This document shows, piece after piece, positions 31,826 through 40,168 of a stretch of 44,990 nucleotides of DNA; within the stretch, counting starts at the first letter, position 1; every line of letters begins with the position of its first letter. The translations under genes and the position numbers were made by a program. The notes beneath the pieces are model-generated. The model made no database searches. It saw only the letters and a list, made by a program, of their open reading frames with translations, and had not been told where the DNA came from. This DNA is from Deltaproteobacteria bacterium (GTDB taxonomy: Bacteria > Myxococcota > XYA12-FULL-58-9 > JABJBS01). The DNA is taken from the NCBI GenBank assembly GCA_018668695.1, contig JABJBS010000319.1:1-44990 (forward strand), in the 5' to 3' direction.

Positions 31826-32617
31826 CTATATCGCATCCTTAAAACAGCGAACCACGATGGTTTGCGTATTCCAAATACTCGCCTCATCATCGTCCTCAAA
31901 CGGCATTTCAATATGGACGGACCGGTCGAGCCGTTCAGGCAGTGCGCGTACACGAGATGGTTGCGGATCGCCGGGTTCCAGTGTGGCTACTTTGAGCTGG
32001 CCATCACTGCCAGTTACGAAGAGTGAAAGCGAGAAATACATCGACGCTGTATTTTCGGTATTGGCTGTTGCGCTATTTTGAGCTGCATACTCTTCAAAAA
32101 AAGTTGAATCCTGAGCCATCACAAACTCTTCGGTAGGCATTGCCCAACCTTCGCCCAGCTCGTGTGCACAAGCATCTACTTCTTCGAGAAACTGGGGAAT
32201 CCAATACGGCTTACTTCTAAATCCAAGATCTACGTCATAAGCACACGACGAGATTGCAATATAGTTGGCGTCAAGCTGCTCGCGAGTCAGTACAGTTTCT
32301 CCCGTGGCTACTGTAATCTGAGACGCATACGGTTCGTGGTCTAAACAAAAGTCCATCATCTCTGGAAACGTCATCATGGGTTCCTCAGCTTGAACCCAAT
32401 CCCACGTTGCGCCTGGGCTCGCCGGATAATCCTCGCCCTCAATTTCATAAAAGAGGATGTAACGTGGAAAAAGCGGCGCGGAAATCGCTGTCAACCCAAC
32501 CAATATTTCTCCATCGGCCTCATTCACTGTGGGCATCAGGCTGTCTGGTGAACTGCAGGCACTCAAGCCGCCAAGCACAAGAAAGAGAACTGCAAAAGCT
32601 AATGAAATAATTCGCAA
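31826..32617 (-). CDS. hypothetical lipoprotein
   Basis: A 263-residue lipoprotein of unknown function. The start is TTG at 32617: an AGGAG lies seven bases upstream, and it gives a compact signal ISLAFAVLFLVLGGLSACSS with lipobox LSAC. A longer start at 32680 would put 21 charged residues before the signal and is unlikely. The mature protein is acidic and holds four or so Cys (FCLDHEP, SSCAYDVD, DACAHELG, VRCFKD) that could form two disulfides. No family is recognised. It stands apart from a 282-base gap (32618-32899) in which I see no gene or clear structure. Confidence 0.7.
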   Translation of the reverse strand: MRIISLAFAVLFLVLGGLSACSSPDSLMPTVNEADGEILVGLTAISAPLFPRYILFYEIEGEDYPASPGATWDWVQAEEPMMTFPEMMDFCLDHEPYASQITVATGETVLTREQLDANYIAISSCAYDVDLGFRSKPYWIPQFLEEVDACAHELGEGWAMPTEEFVMAQDSTFFEEYAAQNSATANTENTASMYFSLSLFVTGSDGQLKVATLEPGDPQPSRVRALPERLDRSVHIEMPFEDDDEASIWNTQTIVVRCFKDAI

Positions 32618-32899
32618 CGGGGGTCTCCTGGGTCGAGTAAAAAAGGGGAAGTCCTCCAGGAGGAGCAGATGTTGTGCCAAAACTTAAATCTATATAAAAC
32701 AGCGACTTACAATAGAACCGGCGCCACTTTACGCGCGTTGAACAACATTTCTTGCGCAGTAGTATGCAATCTTTGTTCGCACGGTCTTTGGTACACAAGT
32801 TTTAAAACCCTGAGTAATCAATTACAAACCCCACTTGTCATTGGCATTCAGATGCCTAAAGTACTAGAGATGGCTCCATAAACGCCTCAAGGAGTAAGC

Positions 32900-33670
32900 A
32901 TGTTTCGCACGACAAACCCTGCCATGGGTGAGCAAATCTTTCATAAAGCCAGACAAAACGCCGCATCGAGTACTGAGCGGATGACTCTCGACGGAACCGT
33001 TAACAAGACAGCTATCTTACTGGGCCTAGCCCTCATCACGGCAATGTGGTCGTGGAATGTTGTGTTTCCGGGCTCAGCCAATGTAGCGGTTGGGGCATTG
33101 CCCTCACCACCCGCGTGGCTCCTCATGGGCGCCCCTATTCTGGCCATCATTGCTGCCTTGGTAACCATATTCAAACCCACCGTGGCCCATATATCTGCTC
33201 CCGTTTATGCCTTGCTGGAAGGCCTTGTTCTCGGAACCATCTCAGCGATGTTTGAAGTGAGCTATCCTGGTATTGCTATGCAAGCCGCCTTCGGCACACT
33301 CGCAACCTTGGGAGGGCTATTGCTGGCCTACCGATCTGGTTTTATCCAAGTCACTGACAAATTCCGACTCGGCGTAGTAGCGGCAACCTCAGGCATCTTC
33401 ATGCTTTATTTTGTAAGCATGATTATGAGTTTCTTCGGAGCGGAAATACCGTTTATCCGGGGCGGCGGCATCATGGGAATTGGCTTCAGCCTTATCGTGG
33501 TTGCAATCGCAGCCATGAACCTCGTGCTCAATTTTGATTCAGTTGAAGGTGGTGTAGAGGCTGGTGCCCCTAAACACATGGAATGGTACGGCGCATTCGG
33601 AGTTATGGTTACTCTCGTATGGCTCTATATTGAGATGTTGGTACTCCTTAGCAAATTACGAGACCGCTAG
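32900..33670 (+). CDS. Bax inhibitor-1/YccA family membrane protein
   Basis: A 256-residue inner-membrane protein with seven hydrophobic segments and a polar N-terminus (MFRTTNPAMGEQIFHKARQ), as in the bacterial BaxI_1 subfamily (PF12811). The family's small loop GGVEAGAPKHMEWYGAFGVMVTLVWLYIEMLVLLSKL at the end, with its acid and Trp, is clear, and the NFDSVEGGVE segment before it is diagnostic. Relatives act as calcium leak channels or modulate membrane proteolysis; the role in this bacterium is unknown. AGGAG lies just before the ATG. It is monocistronic by appearance and converges on a small lipoprotein gene. Confidence 0.9.
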   Translation: MFRTTNPAMGEQIFHKARQNAASSTERMTLDGTVNKTAILLGLALITAMWSWNVVFPGSANVAVGALPSPPAWLLMGAPILAIIAALVTIFKPTVAHISAPVYALLEGLVLGTISAMFEVSYPGIAMQAAFGTLATLGGLLLAYRSGFIQVTDKFRLGVVAATSGIFMLYFVSMIMSFFGAEIPFIRGGGIMGIGFSLIVVAIAAMNLVLNFDSVEGGVEAGAPKHMEWYGAFGVMVTLVWLYIEMLVLLSKLRDR

Positions 33671-33710
33671 GTATCAACGGAATTCCCGTTCTACTGCAAG
33701 TTAATCCGCT

Positions 33711-34088
33711 CTATTCATTCTGATAAGCAGCGAAAAATTCATCAATCATACCTTGTCCGCCATGGCCTTGCTGCCACGCGTCACCGGTACCCGGATCGTC
33801 GCTGCACGCGTATTGTTTGCAGGTATCTTTAGTGCGATTGCCGAGAAAATCTTCGTTGTAAACATAGTAACAACGGTCATTAGGGTCAGTACCGTCTAAG
33901 TAACACAGAATACATTTGCGGTTCGCGGCAATACCCATGTTCTCATATATCCAGACCCACTCTCTTGCTTCGTCCGAGTCGCTCTCATCAACGCAGCGAC
34001 CATGATTTTGCGAAAAACATCCTGAGAGCACCAAAGCCAATCCCAATGTGCACACGGCACTCAACACACGCCTTAATTTTGTTTTCAT
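33711..34088 (-). CDS. small Cys-rich lipoprotein
   Basis: A 125-residue lipoprotein with signal RRVLSAVCTLGLALVLSGCFS and lipobox LSGC. The mature part is short and acidic, with about seven Cys (GRCVDE, RKCILCYLDG, DRCYYVY, DTCKQYACSDD) in a pattern suggesting disulfides or metal binding. A Gly/Gln-rich stretch (WQQGHGGQGM) is near the end. It is the same general type as the lipoprotein at 21895 but not an obvious homologue. No function can be assigned. Confidence 0.7.
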   Translation of the reverse strand: MKTKLRRVLSAVCTLGLALVLSGCFSQNHGRCVDESDSDEAREWVWIYENMGIAANRKCILCYLDGTDPNDRCYYVYNEDFLGNRTKDTCKQYACSDDPGTGDAWQQGHGGQGMIDEFFAAYQNE

Positions 34089-34281
34089 GAATCTCCCCCG
34101 AGGATTTTATCTTAACTGCTTCTTTACGGATGAACCAGCCTATTAAAAGCCCACCAAGCCATTCATGAATGCCACCGAACTTCGTTTTCGCTCCTCTCAA
34201 GAGTCCAATCACTCGTATCAACCAACCTTCACTTAGGGGCTAAACAGGACCAAAGCTTCCAGAATGCATCTTAAATAACTT

Positions 34282-34309
34282 AACAGGCCGCTCTAAGCGG
34301 CTGTTTTCA
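34282..34309 (+). terminator. terminator-like hairpin in a divergent intergenic region
   Basis: AACAGGCCGCT (34282-34292) pairs with AGCGGCTGTT (34296-34305) with one bulged G and a three-base loop, followed by TTTC. It looks like an intrinsic terminator on the plus strand, yet no plus-strand gene ends before it: the flanking genes at 33711-34088 and 34375 diverge. It may end a short unannotated transcript or serve as a regulatory stem. Confidence 0.4.
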
Positions 34310-34338
34310 ATCGTTCTTAATATAAAACAGGTCTTTCA

Positions 34339-34368
34339 TTGCGCTGGTGATCCGGGCAGCGCTACACT
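34339..34368 (+). promoter_or_regulatory. candidate promoter giving a leaderless mRNA for the 34375 gene
   Basis: TTGCGC at 34339-34344, 18 bases, then TACACT at 34363-34368, and the ATG at 34375 after six bases, with no Shine-Dalgarno sequence. Identical -10 box and spacing to the aminopeptidase gene at 25828. Confidence 0.4.
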
Positions 34369-34374
34369 TTATCT

Positions 34375-35205
34375 ATGAGCCATGATGAAGACCCTCGTTT
34401 GAAGCGCTTTGCGAAAAGCCAAGCGCCGAGACTCGCCTCCATTATCCGAGAGCTTGAAAAACGTCTTCTCGACGAGCTCATTCTTCGAAATGGGCCGATT
34501 GGTGAAAAGGAAATAAAGTTTCTTTGCCAGGAATCGGCTCGTGATTATGACCGTCTTTCAAGTGTTCTTTATAAAACATTGAAGCGACTCAACTCCTGGG
34601 ACGATGACAACGATTTCAGCCACCGGCGCCAGAATATTCTAGGGCGCTTACTGGTAAGTCGGTTTGAAAATCAGATTGAAGGGCGAAGCGAGATGGGCAT
34701 CTATGGCGGTGCACTTCCCCGCTTTGCCGTCACTGGGATTCTTGATGCCTTCAAGGGTCTCATTGGAAGTGAAATATTCGATGAGCTCCGACATGAAGTC
34801 ACCCATATCCATGCGGCGATTCTTGAAAATAACGAAGACAGTGAGGCTGGTGCAGTTTGGGAAGAATTTTATAACAATCAGCAGTCTATTATTTGCGTGC
34901 TCAGAATGGTTTCTCGACTGGCTCAAAGGTTTCAAAAATACGACAAACGCAAAAAGTGGATGATAGATTATATCAACGTCAATGTATCCCCGAGCGAAGA
35001 TGACACCGACCCGTCCCATACCAATTGGAAATTTAGCAATATGCACTTTACCAGTGTCATGAACGCATTTGTTCAAGATGCGAGAAATATGATGGGTAAC
35101 ACCAAGAGCTATGCAAAACTCCAGAACCACTTCTCTGAAGAAGAAATCACCGGCATTGGATCATTCATTGATAAACTGTCTGCGGAAGTGACGGCGAAAC
35201 ACTAA
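34375..35205 (+). CDS. hypothetical helical protein before the metallopeptidase/ATP-grasp pair
   Basis: A 276-residue soluble protein that I do not recognise. It is mainly helical, rich in charged residues, and has no signal peptide. Notable segments are SIIRELEKRLLDELILRNGPIGEKEIKFLCQESARDYDRL at the N-terminus, a Gly/aromatic stretch MGIYGGALPRFAVTGILDAFKGLIG (about 102-127), and RHEVTHIHAAILENNED (about 139), whose HEVTH looks like a zinc-peptidase HExxH but lacks an obvious third ligand nearby. The start appears leaderless. It precedes the metallopeptidase by 82 bases on the same strand and may belong to that set. Confidence 0.65.
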   Translation: MSHDEDPRLKRFAKSQAPRLASIIRELEKRLLDELILRNGPIGEKEIKFLCQESARDYDRLSSVLYKTLKRLNSWDDDNDFSHRRQNILGRLLVSRFENQIEGRSEMGIYGGALPRFAVTGILDAFKGLIGSEIFDELRHEVTHIHAAILENNEDSEAGAVWEEFYNNQQSIICVLRMVSRLAQRFQKYDKRKKWMIDYINVNVSPSEDDTDPSHTNWKFSNMHFTSVMNAFVQDARNMMGNTKSYAKLQNHFSEEEITGIGSFIDKLSAEVTAKH

Positions 35206-35287
35206 GGCCCGTGCTCCCAAGCCTATGCTCAGTCGATCTCTCGGATTTGCCCGTCAGCTCCGTCTGTGCGTAAATTGTATTGAAATC

Positions 35288-36334
35288 ATGAGCACTCGAA
35301 AACGAAAATCCACCCGCACAACCAAGCGCTTCTGGGAAAGCTACTCCAATGAAGACCTGATGGAAGTTCCAATCAGTGAGCTGGGCCTCACCATCAAAGA
35401 CTCGTGGCTGGAGCGACCGGTAGAACAACTCTACGATGAGCTGAAAAAAAGAAAACTTAAACTTCGGCCCCATGTTTGGCTCAGTGAAGAATGGTTTTGT
35501 CCTGACGGTATTTCAGGCTTTGCGATTCCTTTTTACTTAGCGCATCCCCGCCTGGCCAAACTTGAACGACAACAAATGCTTGAAGTGGAAGGTGGTAACC
35601 TGCCCTGGTGTATGAAACTTATGCGGCACGAAACCGGACACGCCATCCAAAACGCTTTTCGATTGCATCGAAAGAGAAATTGGCAAAAAACATTTGGAAG
35701 GGCCACGGTTCACTATCCCGAAACATACACGCCCAAACCGGGTAGCAAACGCTTCGTCCTCAATCTCTATTACTGGTACGCTCAAAGCCACCCTGTAGAA
35801 GACTTCGCAGAGACCTTTGCCGTTTGGCTCAAACCCGGGACTAAATGGAAAAACCGATACAAAGGCTGGCCAGCTCTTCAAAAACTAAATTACGTCAATG
35901 AGCTAATGGAAGAACTAGAAGGCACTTCGCCTCCTGTCAAAAGCCGTAAGCAAATCGATAACCTTCGTAGTTTGAAATATACCCTCAGAGAATACTACGA
36001 GCAGAAACAAGCAAGATATGGCAAAGGGTTTCCCGATATCTACGACCGAGACTTAAAACGCCTGTTTTCCGACAGTCCTGACCACAAATCCAAGCAAGCT
36101 GCCTCGGCATTTTTACGCCGCAATCGCCGCAAGCTTCGTAAGCAAGTGGCGCGCTGGACCGGCGAATACGAATTCACATTGGATCAGGTTTTTACACATA
36201 TGCATGGCAGATGCCGTGAACTCGGTTTGAGGGTCCATGAGGACGAAGATAAAATACTCGTAGACTTTGCCATCCTTCTTACCATGCGGACCACTCAAAG
36301 CCTTCACGCTCACCGAGAACGGGTTGTGCTATGA
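35288..36334 (+). CDS. putative zinc-binding metallopeptidase
   Basis: A 348-residue cytoplasmic protein of the putative zinc-binding metallopeptidase type (PF15887-like). A basic N-terminus leads to a domain with a complete gluzincin-type site: HETGH at about 114-118 in MRHETGHAIQNAF, and PVEDFAETFAVWL at about 169-181, supplying the third ligand Glu. The C-terminal part is basic and helical. The ATG at 35288 lacks a ribosome site and lies six bases after a TGTATT box, so this start may be leaderless as well. Its stop overlaps the ATP-grasp start (ATGA), so the peptidase and the ligase are made together. Confidence 0.78.
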   Translation: MSTRKRKSTRTTKRFWESYSNEDLMEVPISELGLTIKDSWLERPVEQLYDELKKRKLKLRPHVWLSEEWFCPDGISGFAIPFYLAHPRLAKLERQQMLEVEGGNLPWCMKLMRHETGHAIQNAFRLHRKRNWQKTFGRATVHYPETYTPKPGSKRFVLNLYYWYAQSHPVEDFAETFAVWLKPGTKWKNRYKGWPALQKLNYVNELMEELEGTSPPVKSRKQIDNLRSLKYTLREYYEQKQARYGKGFPDIYDRDLKRLFSDSPDHKSKQAASAFLRRNRRKLRKQVARWTGEYEFTLDQVFTHMHGRCRELGLRVHEDEDKILVDFAILLTMRTTQSLHAHRERVVL

Positions 36335-37350
36335 AGAAACAACGCGTGGTCGTATTGATGCATAAAGAGCTCATGCCGCCCGATAGCCTCGAAGGTGTCA
36401 GTCCGAAAGAGCACGAAAAATGGCGAACTGAGTTTGATGTGGTTCAAGCGCTTCGTAGCCAAGGTCATGAGGTGATTCCGGTTGGCCTTGGGGAAGAAAT
36501 CCTTCCAATCCGCGTTGCCCTAGAACAAAGCAAGCCCGACATTGTTTTTAATCTCATTGAAGCCTTTCACGGTGAATGCATGTACGACCAATTGGTCGTC
36601 AATTATCTTGAATTGATGGGTCAGCCCTATACTGGCTGCCGCGCTCGCGGTCTGATGCTTGCTAGAGACAAAGCGCTATCCAAGAAGGTACTAAGCTACC
36701 ACCGTGTTCCGGTACCTAAATTCGCCGTCTTCCCGGTTGGTAAAAAAATGCGGAGACCACGTCACTTAGAATTCCCTCTCATCGTTAAGTCATTGGTTGA
36801 AGAGGCATCCTACGGCATCTCTCAAGCATCCGTTGTGGATACAGATGAAAAGCTGCAAGAGCGAATCGCTTTCATCCACAACCACATTCAAACCGACGCT
36901 ATTGTGGAAGAGTATATCGACGGCCGTGAAGTCTACGTAGGCATTATGGGAACGGAGCGGCTCAAAGTTCTGCCAACCTGGGAAATTGACTTCAACAACA
37001 TGCTCGAAGGGTCGAACAAAATCGCCACCGAGAAAGTAAAATGGGACAAGAAATATCAAGAGCGCCATGGCATAAAGTGGAAACGTGCAGATGTTGATGA
37101 AGCATTTGAAAACAAGCTTGCGAAGCTTTCAAAGAGAATTTACCGGCGACTTCACTTAAGCGGCTACGCTCGGCTTGATTACCGGGTTAGCGCCGAAGGG
37201 CAGTTCTACCTGCTTGAAGCAAACCCCAATCCAAACATTGCGAAAAATGATGAATTTGCCACCAGCGCGAAAGCGCTTGGAATTGAATACGGCCCTCTCA
37301 TTGATAAAATTCTACAAGTGGGTTTAAGGCTTAAGCGAAGAATGGGATAA
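36331..37350 (+). CDS. ATP-grasp ligase related to D-alanine-D-alanine ligase
   Basis: A 339-residue ATP-grasp enzyme. The N-terminal domain follows the Ddl plan (VFNLIEAFHGECMYDQLVV, GQPYTGCRARG). The ATP-binding region has PLIVKSLVEEASYGIS, where Ddl has the EGSSxGV loop, VEEYIDGREVYVGIMG, and the metal-binding end YARLDYRVS ... YLLEANPNPNIA with the Asp, Glu and Asn ligands kept. Unlike true Ddl it has an insert rich in Lys (KVKWDKKYQERHGIKWKRAD), and no cell-wall genes are nearby. It joins two substrates, probably an amino acid or peptide, at the cost of ATP. Overlap with the metallopeptidase gene suggests a ligase/peptidase pair acting on the same peptide. Confidence 0.85.
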   Translation: MKKQRVVVLMHKELMPPDSLEGVSPKEHEKWRTEFDVVQALRSQGHEVIPVGLGEEILPIRVALEQSKPDIVFNLIEAFHGECMYDQLVVNYLELMGQPYTGCRARGLMLARDKALSKKVLSYHRVPVPKFAVFPVGKKMRRPRHLEFPLIVKSLVEEASYGISQASVVDTDEKLQERIAFIHNHIQTDAIVEEYIDGREVYVGIMGTERLKVLPTWEIDFNNMLEGSNKIATEKVKWDKKYQERHGIKWKRADVDEAFENKLAKLSKRIYRRLHLSGYARLDYRVSAEGQFYLLEANPNPNIAKNDEFATSAKALGIEYGPLIDKILQVGLRLKRRMG

Positions 37351-37390
37351 GCACTCGGACCCTCCTTCAACCTGAGAGCATTTCGAAAGC

Positions 37391-38056
37391 ATGTTTCACC
37401 CACCCTTTGATGCAACGTTTATACTCGCTCAGACGCACGTGGTCTGTGCCAGCTTGATTCCCGAAATCCCTTTGCATTTACTCGATCCCAAAAGCACCCT
37501 CGGGAAAATGACTGAGGAAGACTTAGAGAGTTCTCCTTTCGGCAACCCCTACTGGGCGATTGCATGGTCGGGCAGTCAGGCCATCGCACGCTACATTCTA
37601 GACAACCCTGACCAAATCGTAGAGCGAAGTGTGCTGGATTTCGCATCTGGCTGTGCGCTCTCCGCTATTGCCGCGGCTCAGTGCGGCGCCGCCCATGTGA
37701 TGGCCAACGACATCGACCCCATCTGCCAATATGCCACGCAACTCAATGCAGGCCTCAACAAAGTCACCGTTGGCTTCTCTGCCTCGAATCTACTCGAATC
37801 ACCTCCACCCAAAGTCGACATCATTCTGGCGGGCGACGTCTGCTACGAAGAACCACTGGCCACCGTGGTCATCGACTGGCTCGAAAGCGCTGTGGAGAAC
37901 GGCACTCGGGTTTTCCTCGGAGATCCGGGGCGCACCTTTTTACCCCGCTCACGGCAACGGGTACTGCAACGCTATCAGTGCGAAACCATTGAACCCTGGG
38001 AAGATACCGATGTCACTCGGGCGTGCGTTCGAGAAGTAACCTCCTCCAAAAAATGA
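37391..38056 (+). CDS. class I SAM-dependent methyltransferase, ETFB-lysine methyltransferase-like
   Basis: A 221-residue methyltransferase of the METTL20/Nnt1-like group, which methylates Lys side chains of proteins such as ETF-beta in eukaryotes and alphaproteobacteria. The typical segments are GNPYWAIAWSGSQAIARYIL (about 50-69), SAM motif I VLDFASGCALSAIAAAQCGA, the acidic NDIDP that holds the ribose, and GDVCYEEPLA, which replaces the usual DxFY catalytic loop. The later FLGDPGRTFLPR is also characteristic. In this window there is no ETF gene, so the target is unknown. It follows the ATP-grasp gene by 40 bases on the same strand. Confidence 0.8.
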   Translation: MFHPPFDATFILAQTHVVCASLIPEIPLHLLDPKSTLGKMTEEDLESSPFGNPYWAIAWSGSQAIARYILDNPDQIVERSVLDFASGCALSAIAAAQCGAAHVMANDIDPICQYATQLNAGLNKVTVGFSASNLLESPPPKVDIILAGDVCYEEPLATVVIDWLESAVENGTRVFLGDPGRTFLPRSRQRVLQRYQCETIEPWEDTDVTRACVREVTSSKK

Positions 38057-38121
38057 ACTGAATTTGCGCAAAAACTCAAAATTCTGCATAGTCTCCAACA
38101 AATCACTCAGGAGAAATCACG

Positions 38122-38829
38122 ATGCGTCTTTTCGCTATACTTCTACTTTTGGTGGGCCTTACTTCAGGATGTAATTCCAAGAGCCCAGAAATCCAGGCCA
38201 AAGAGGCTGCCAATAAAGAAGCACTTGCGAAGCAAGCGGCTGAAAAGGCGGCGCCGGAAGCTCAAGCAGTGGTTGATAAAGCAGCACCCGCAGATTGCAC
38301 CTACACTATTACCAAACTGACCCCTGGATGGACTGCTTACAAGACCACCAAAAAGGTGGCCGTCGGTGGTACCTTCAACAGTGTAAAAATAAGCGGAATA
38401 AAGCCAGGTGATACACTCACCGCAGCTTTTACTGGCCTCTCTGCCGAAATCGAAGGCGCGTCAATCGAAAGTGGTAACCCCGCCCGAAATGCCACCGTTG
38501 CTTCTGCGTTCTTCGGAAAGTTTGCCGAGCAGGCAAAAATCTCAGCAAAAATTACTGGCGCAACCAGCGGAAAAGATACGGGCATCTTCATAACCAACGT
38601 CACCATGAACGGCGTAACAAAGTCGGCTCAGCTTAAGCACGGAGGTGTCAAAGAAGGCACTCTTGTGGCGAAAGCAGTTATCGACATGCTTGATTTCAGT
38701 CTTCAGGGTGCTTTCGATTCCATCCACAAAACATGTGAAGCACTGCATACCGGTGACGACGGTGTATCCAAAACTTGGACCGAAGTTGAAATCACCATCA
38801 CTGCGGATGTTACTGAGCAGTGCTCTTAA
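38122..38829 (+). CDS. YceI-like lipoprotein
   Basis: A 235-residue lipoprotein with signal RLFAILLLLVGLTSGC (lipobox TSGC) and GGAG upstream of the ATG. An Ala/Lys/Glu-rich helical linker (about 20-55) precedes a beta-rich domain that resembles YceI: WTAYKTTKKVAVGGTFNSVKISGI at the start and SIESGNPARNATVASAFFGKFA, which corresponds to the family's RDxHL..xxFF motif. YceI lipocalin-like folds bind isoprenoid lipids in the periplasm. The match is by pattern only, so it is a suggestion. Isoprenoid-handling genes elsewhere in the window make it worth noting. Confidence 0.65.
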   Translation: MRLFAILLLLVGLTSGCNSKSPEIQAKEAANKEALAKQAAEKAAPEAQAVVDKAAPADCTYTITKLTPGWTAYKTTKKVAVGGTFNSVKISGIKPGDTLTAAFTGLSAEIEGASIESGNPARNATVASAFFGKFAEQAKISAKITGATSGKDTGIFITNVTMNGVTKSAQLKHGGVKEGTLVAKAVIDMLDFSLQGAFDSIHKTCEALHTGDDGVSKTWTEVEITITADVTEQCS

Positions 38830-38859
38830 GAGCCTCTTGACGTCCTTCTCTGCTTCCAA

Positions 38860-39114
38860 ATGACCAGCCATCGCCAGAAGAAAAAAGCGGCCTCGGAAGG
38901 GGCTGCCAAGCTTCGTAACAAGCCTGGCTGGGATCCCCACGCCCTGAAGCGCTCAAGCGTTGAAGAGCAATTACAGAACCTTGGTCAAGAAGAACGTACC
39001 CAAAAGACCTACACCGAAGGCGAGATTTGCTCCGATTGCTTGGCAGCACGCGCCAAATCGTCTGACGACACCACGTTTTGCCCGGCTCACTTCTCAGAAT
39101 TAATGGGGTTCTAA
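38860..39114 (+). CDS. small basic protein with a CxxC...C...H motif
   Basis: An 84-residue soluble protein of unknown function. The first half is basic and probably disordered (SHRQKKKAASEGAAKLRNKPGW). The end has ICSDCLAARAK followed by TFCPAHFSEL, a C-x2-C...C-x2-H pattern that could bind one zinc ion. The size and layout recall small zinc-binding regulatory proteins, but no family is recognised. It lies between the YceI-like lipoprotein and the response regulator, all on the plus strand. Confidence 0.55.
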   Translation: MTSHRQKKKAASEGAAKLRNKPGWDPHALKRSSVEEQLQNLGQEERTQKTYTEGEICSDCLAARAKSSDDTTFCPAHFSELMGF

Positions 39115-39219
39115 GCCCTTACATCCTCACAGACTGGCCCGTACCCAAAATAATCGTTATTATCAGGGAACCAAAGCTCGGCATCGTTTTTGTCCGCTCT
39201 CAACCTGGAAGTCCATTGG

Positions 39220-40125
39220 ATGACATCGCAACTCACTTCACAAAAAGTTGAAAATCCGCGCATTCTAATCATCGACGATACGCCGACGAGCGCTGCTATG
39301 CTCTTAGGGCTATTAGAAGATACCGGCCTAACCAATGTTCAAGCTATCTCCTCTGGGCTTGAAGCCATTGGTGAAGTGGCGCGCAACAAACCCGACCTCA
39401 TATTCTTAGACATTAAGATGCCAGAAATCGATGGTTGGCTGCTATGTGAAATGTTTAGCAGCATCAAACGTTGGAAAGATGTTCCGGTTATTTTACAAAG
39501 CGGCTTGGTGGGCCGAGAAAATATCAAAAAGGGTTTAGCTCTCGGCGCTCACTCCTACATCGAAAAGCCTGTGACTCAAGAGAAAGTCGCCACAGTCTTA
39601 GCCGCTATATTCAAGACGCCCATTGTGTACCCTGAGAATATTTCCAACCGAATGCGTTTTGCGGTTCGGACCATTGCTGAAATGACCAAGCAAACTTTCA
39701 ACCTGGTCCTCGGCAGCCAAACCCAAATTGACAGCGTAGTCTATGTTGTAGGCGATAGTCCTGCCGCTACTTATGATTTCCAAGGCACACTTCGCGCGGA
39801 AGGCGCAGCGGAAATTGAAGTGAGCGTTGGATGGCAGCGCGCACTCACCATCAATGTTTGCTCAGCATTCCTCGGTATTCCAAAAGATGAACTCGATGAT
39901 GAGTTCCTAATCGATGGGCTCAGTGAACTTCTAAATGTGATGTTTGGAACAACGTTCAAAGATCTCGCATCGGTTTACCCGGTGCGCTTGGGCCTTCCCC
40001 AGAGTCATCAAAATAGGCCGCTGACTTTTGCAGAAAATGCCGAGCATCAATTTTTGATAGAATTAACCACACGCGACGGTAGCTTTCCGCTTAAAGTATC
40101 AATCAACGAGACTACTTCTACTTAG
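39220..40125 (+). CDS. response regulator with CheX-like domain
   Basis: A 301-residue cytoplasmic signalling protein. The receiver domain (about 13-125) is intact: acidic pair DD at 19-20, phosphorylated Asp 64 in IFLDIKMPE, the Ser of ILQSG, and Lys 116 in IEKPVT. The C-terminal domain (about 140-300) resembles CheX/CheC-type phosphatase folds, with SVGWQRALTINVCSAFLGIP and DEFLIDGLSELLNVMFGTTF, the latter corresponding to the EIxN...G helix, where the Glu and Asn are kept as ELLN. It would dephosphorylate a receiver or act as a regulated adaptor. No cognate kinase or other chemotaxis gene is adjacent. The ATG at 39220 has GGAAG upstream. Confidence 0.8.
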   Translation: MTSQLTSQKVENPRILIIDDTPTSAAMLLGLLEDTGLTNVQAISSGLEAIGEVARNKPDLIFLDIKMPEIDGWLLCEMFSSIKRWKDVPVILQSGLVGRENIKKGLALGAHSYIEKPVTQEKVATVLAAIFKTPIVYPENISNRMRFAVRTIAEMTKQTFNLVLGSQTQIDSVVYVVGDSPAATYDFQGTLRAEGAAEIEVSVGWQRALTINVCSAFLGIPKDELDDEFLIDGLSELLNVMFGTTFKDLASVYPVRLGLPQSHQNRPLTFAENAEHQFLIELTTRDGSFPLKVSINETTST

Positions 40126-40168
40126 GCTTCACCACTGCGTTCCAATCAGAAATCTTCTTACCCAGTCT

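Noticed and set aside
33677-33691. Short inverted repeat AACGG...CCGTT between convergent genes as a terminator
   Set aside because: Only five pairs and no T run follow, too weak to call.
33988-34221. An alternative minus-strand frame over the start of the Cys-rich lipoprotein
   Set aside because: The lipoprotein frame has a clear signal and lipobox; the other frame lacks any recognisable feature in the part beyond the overlap.
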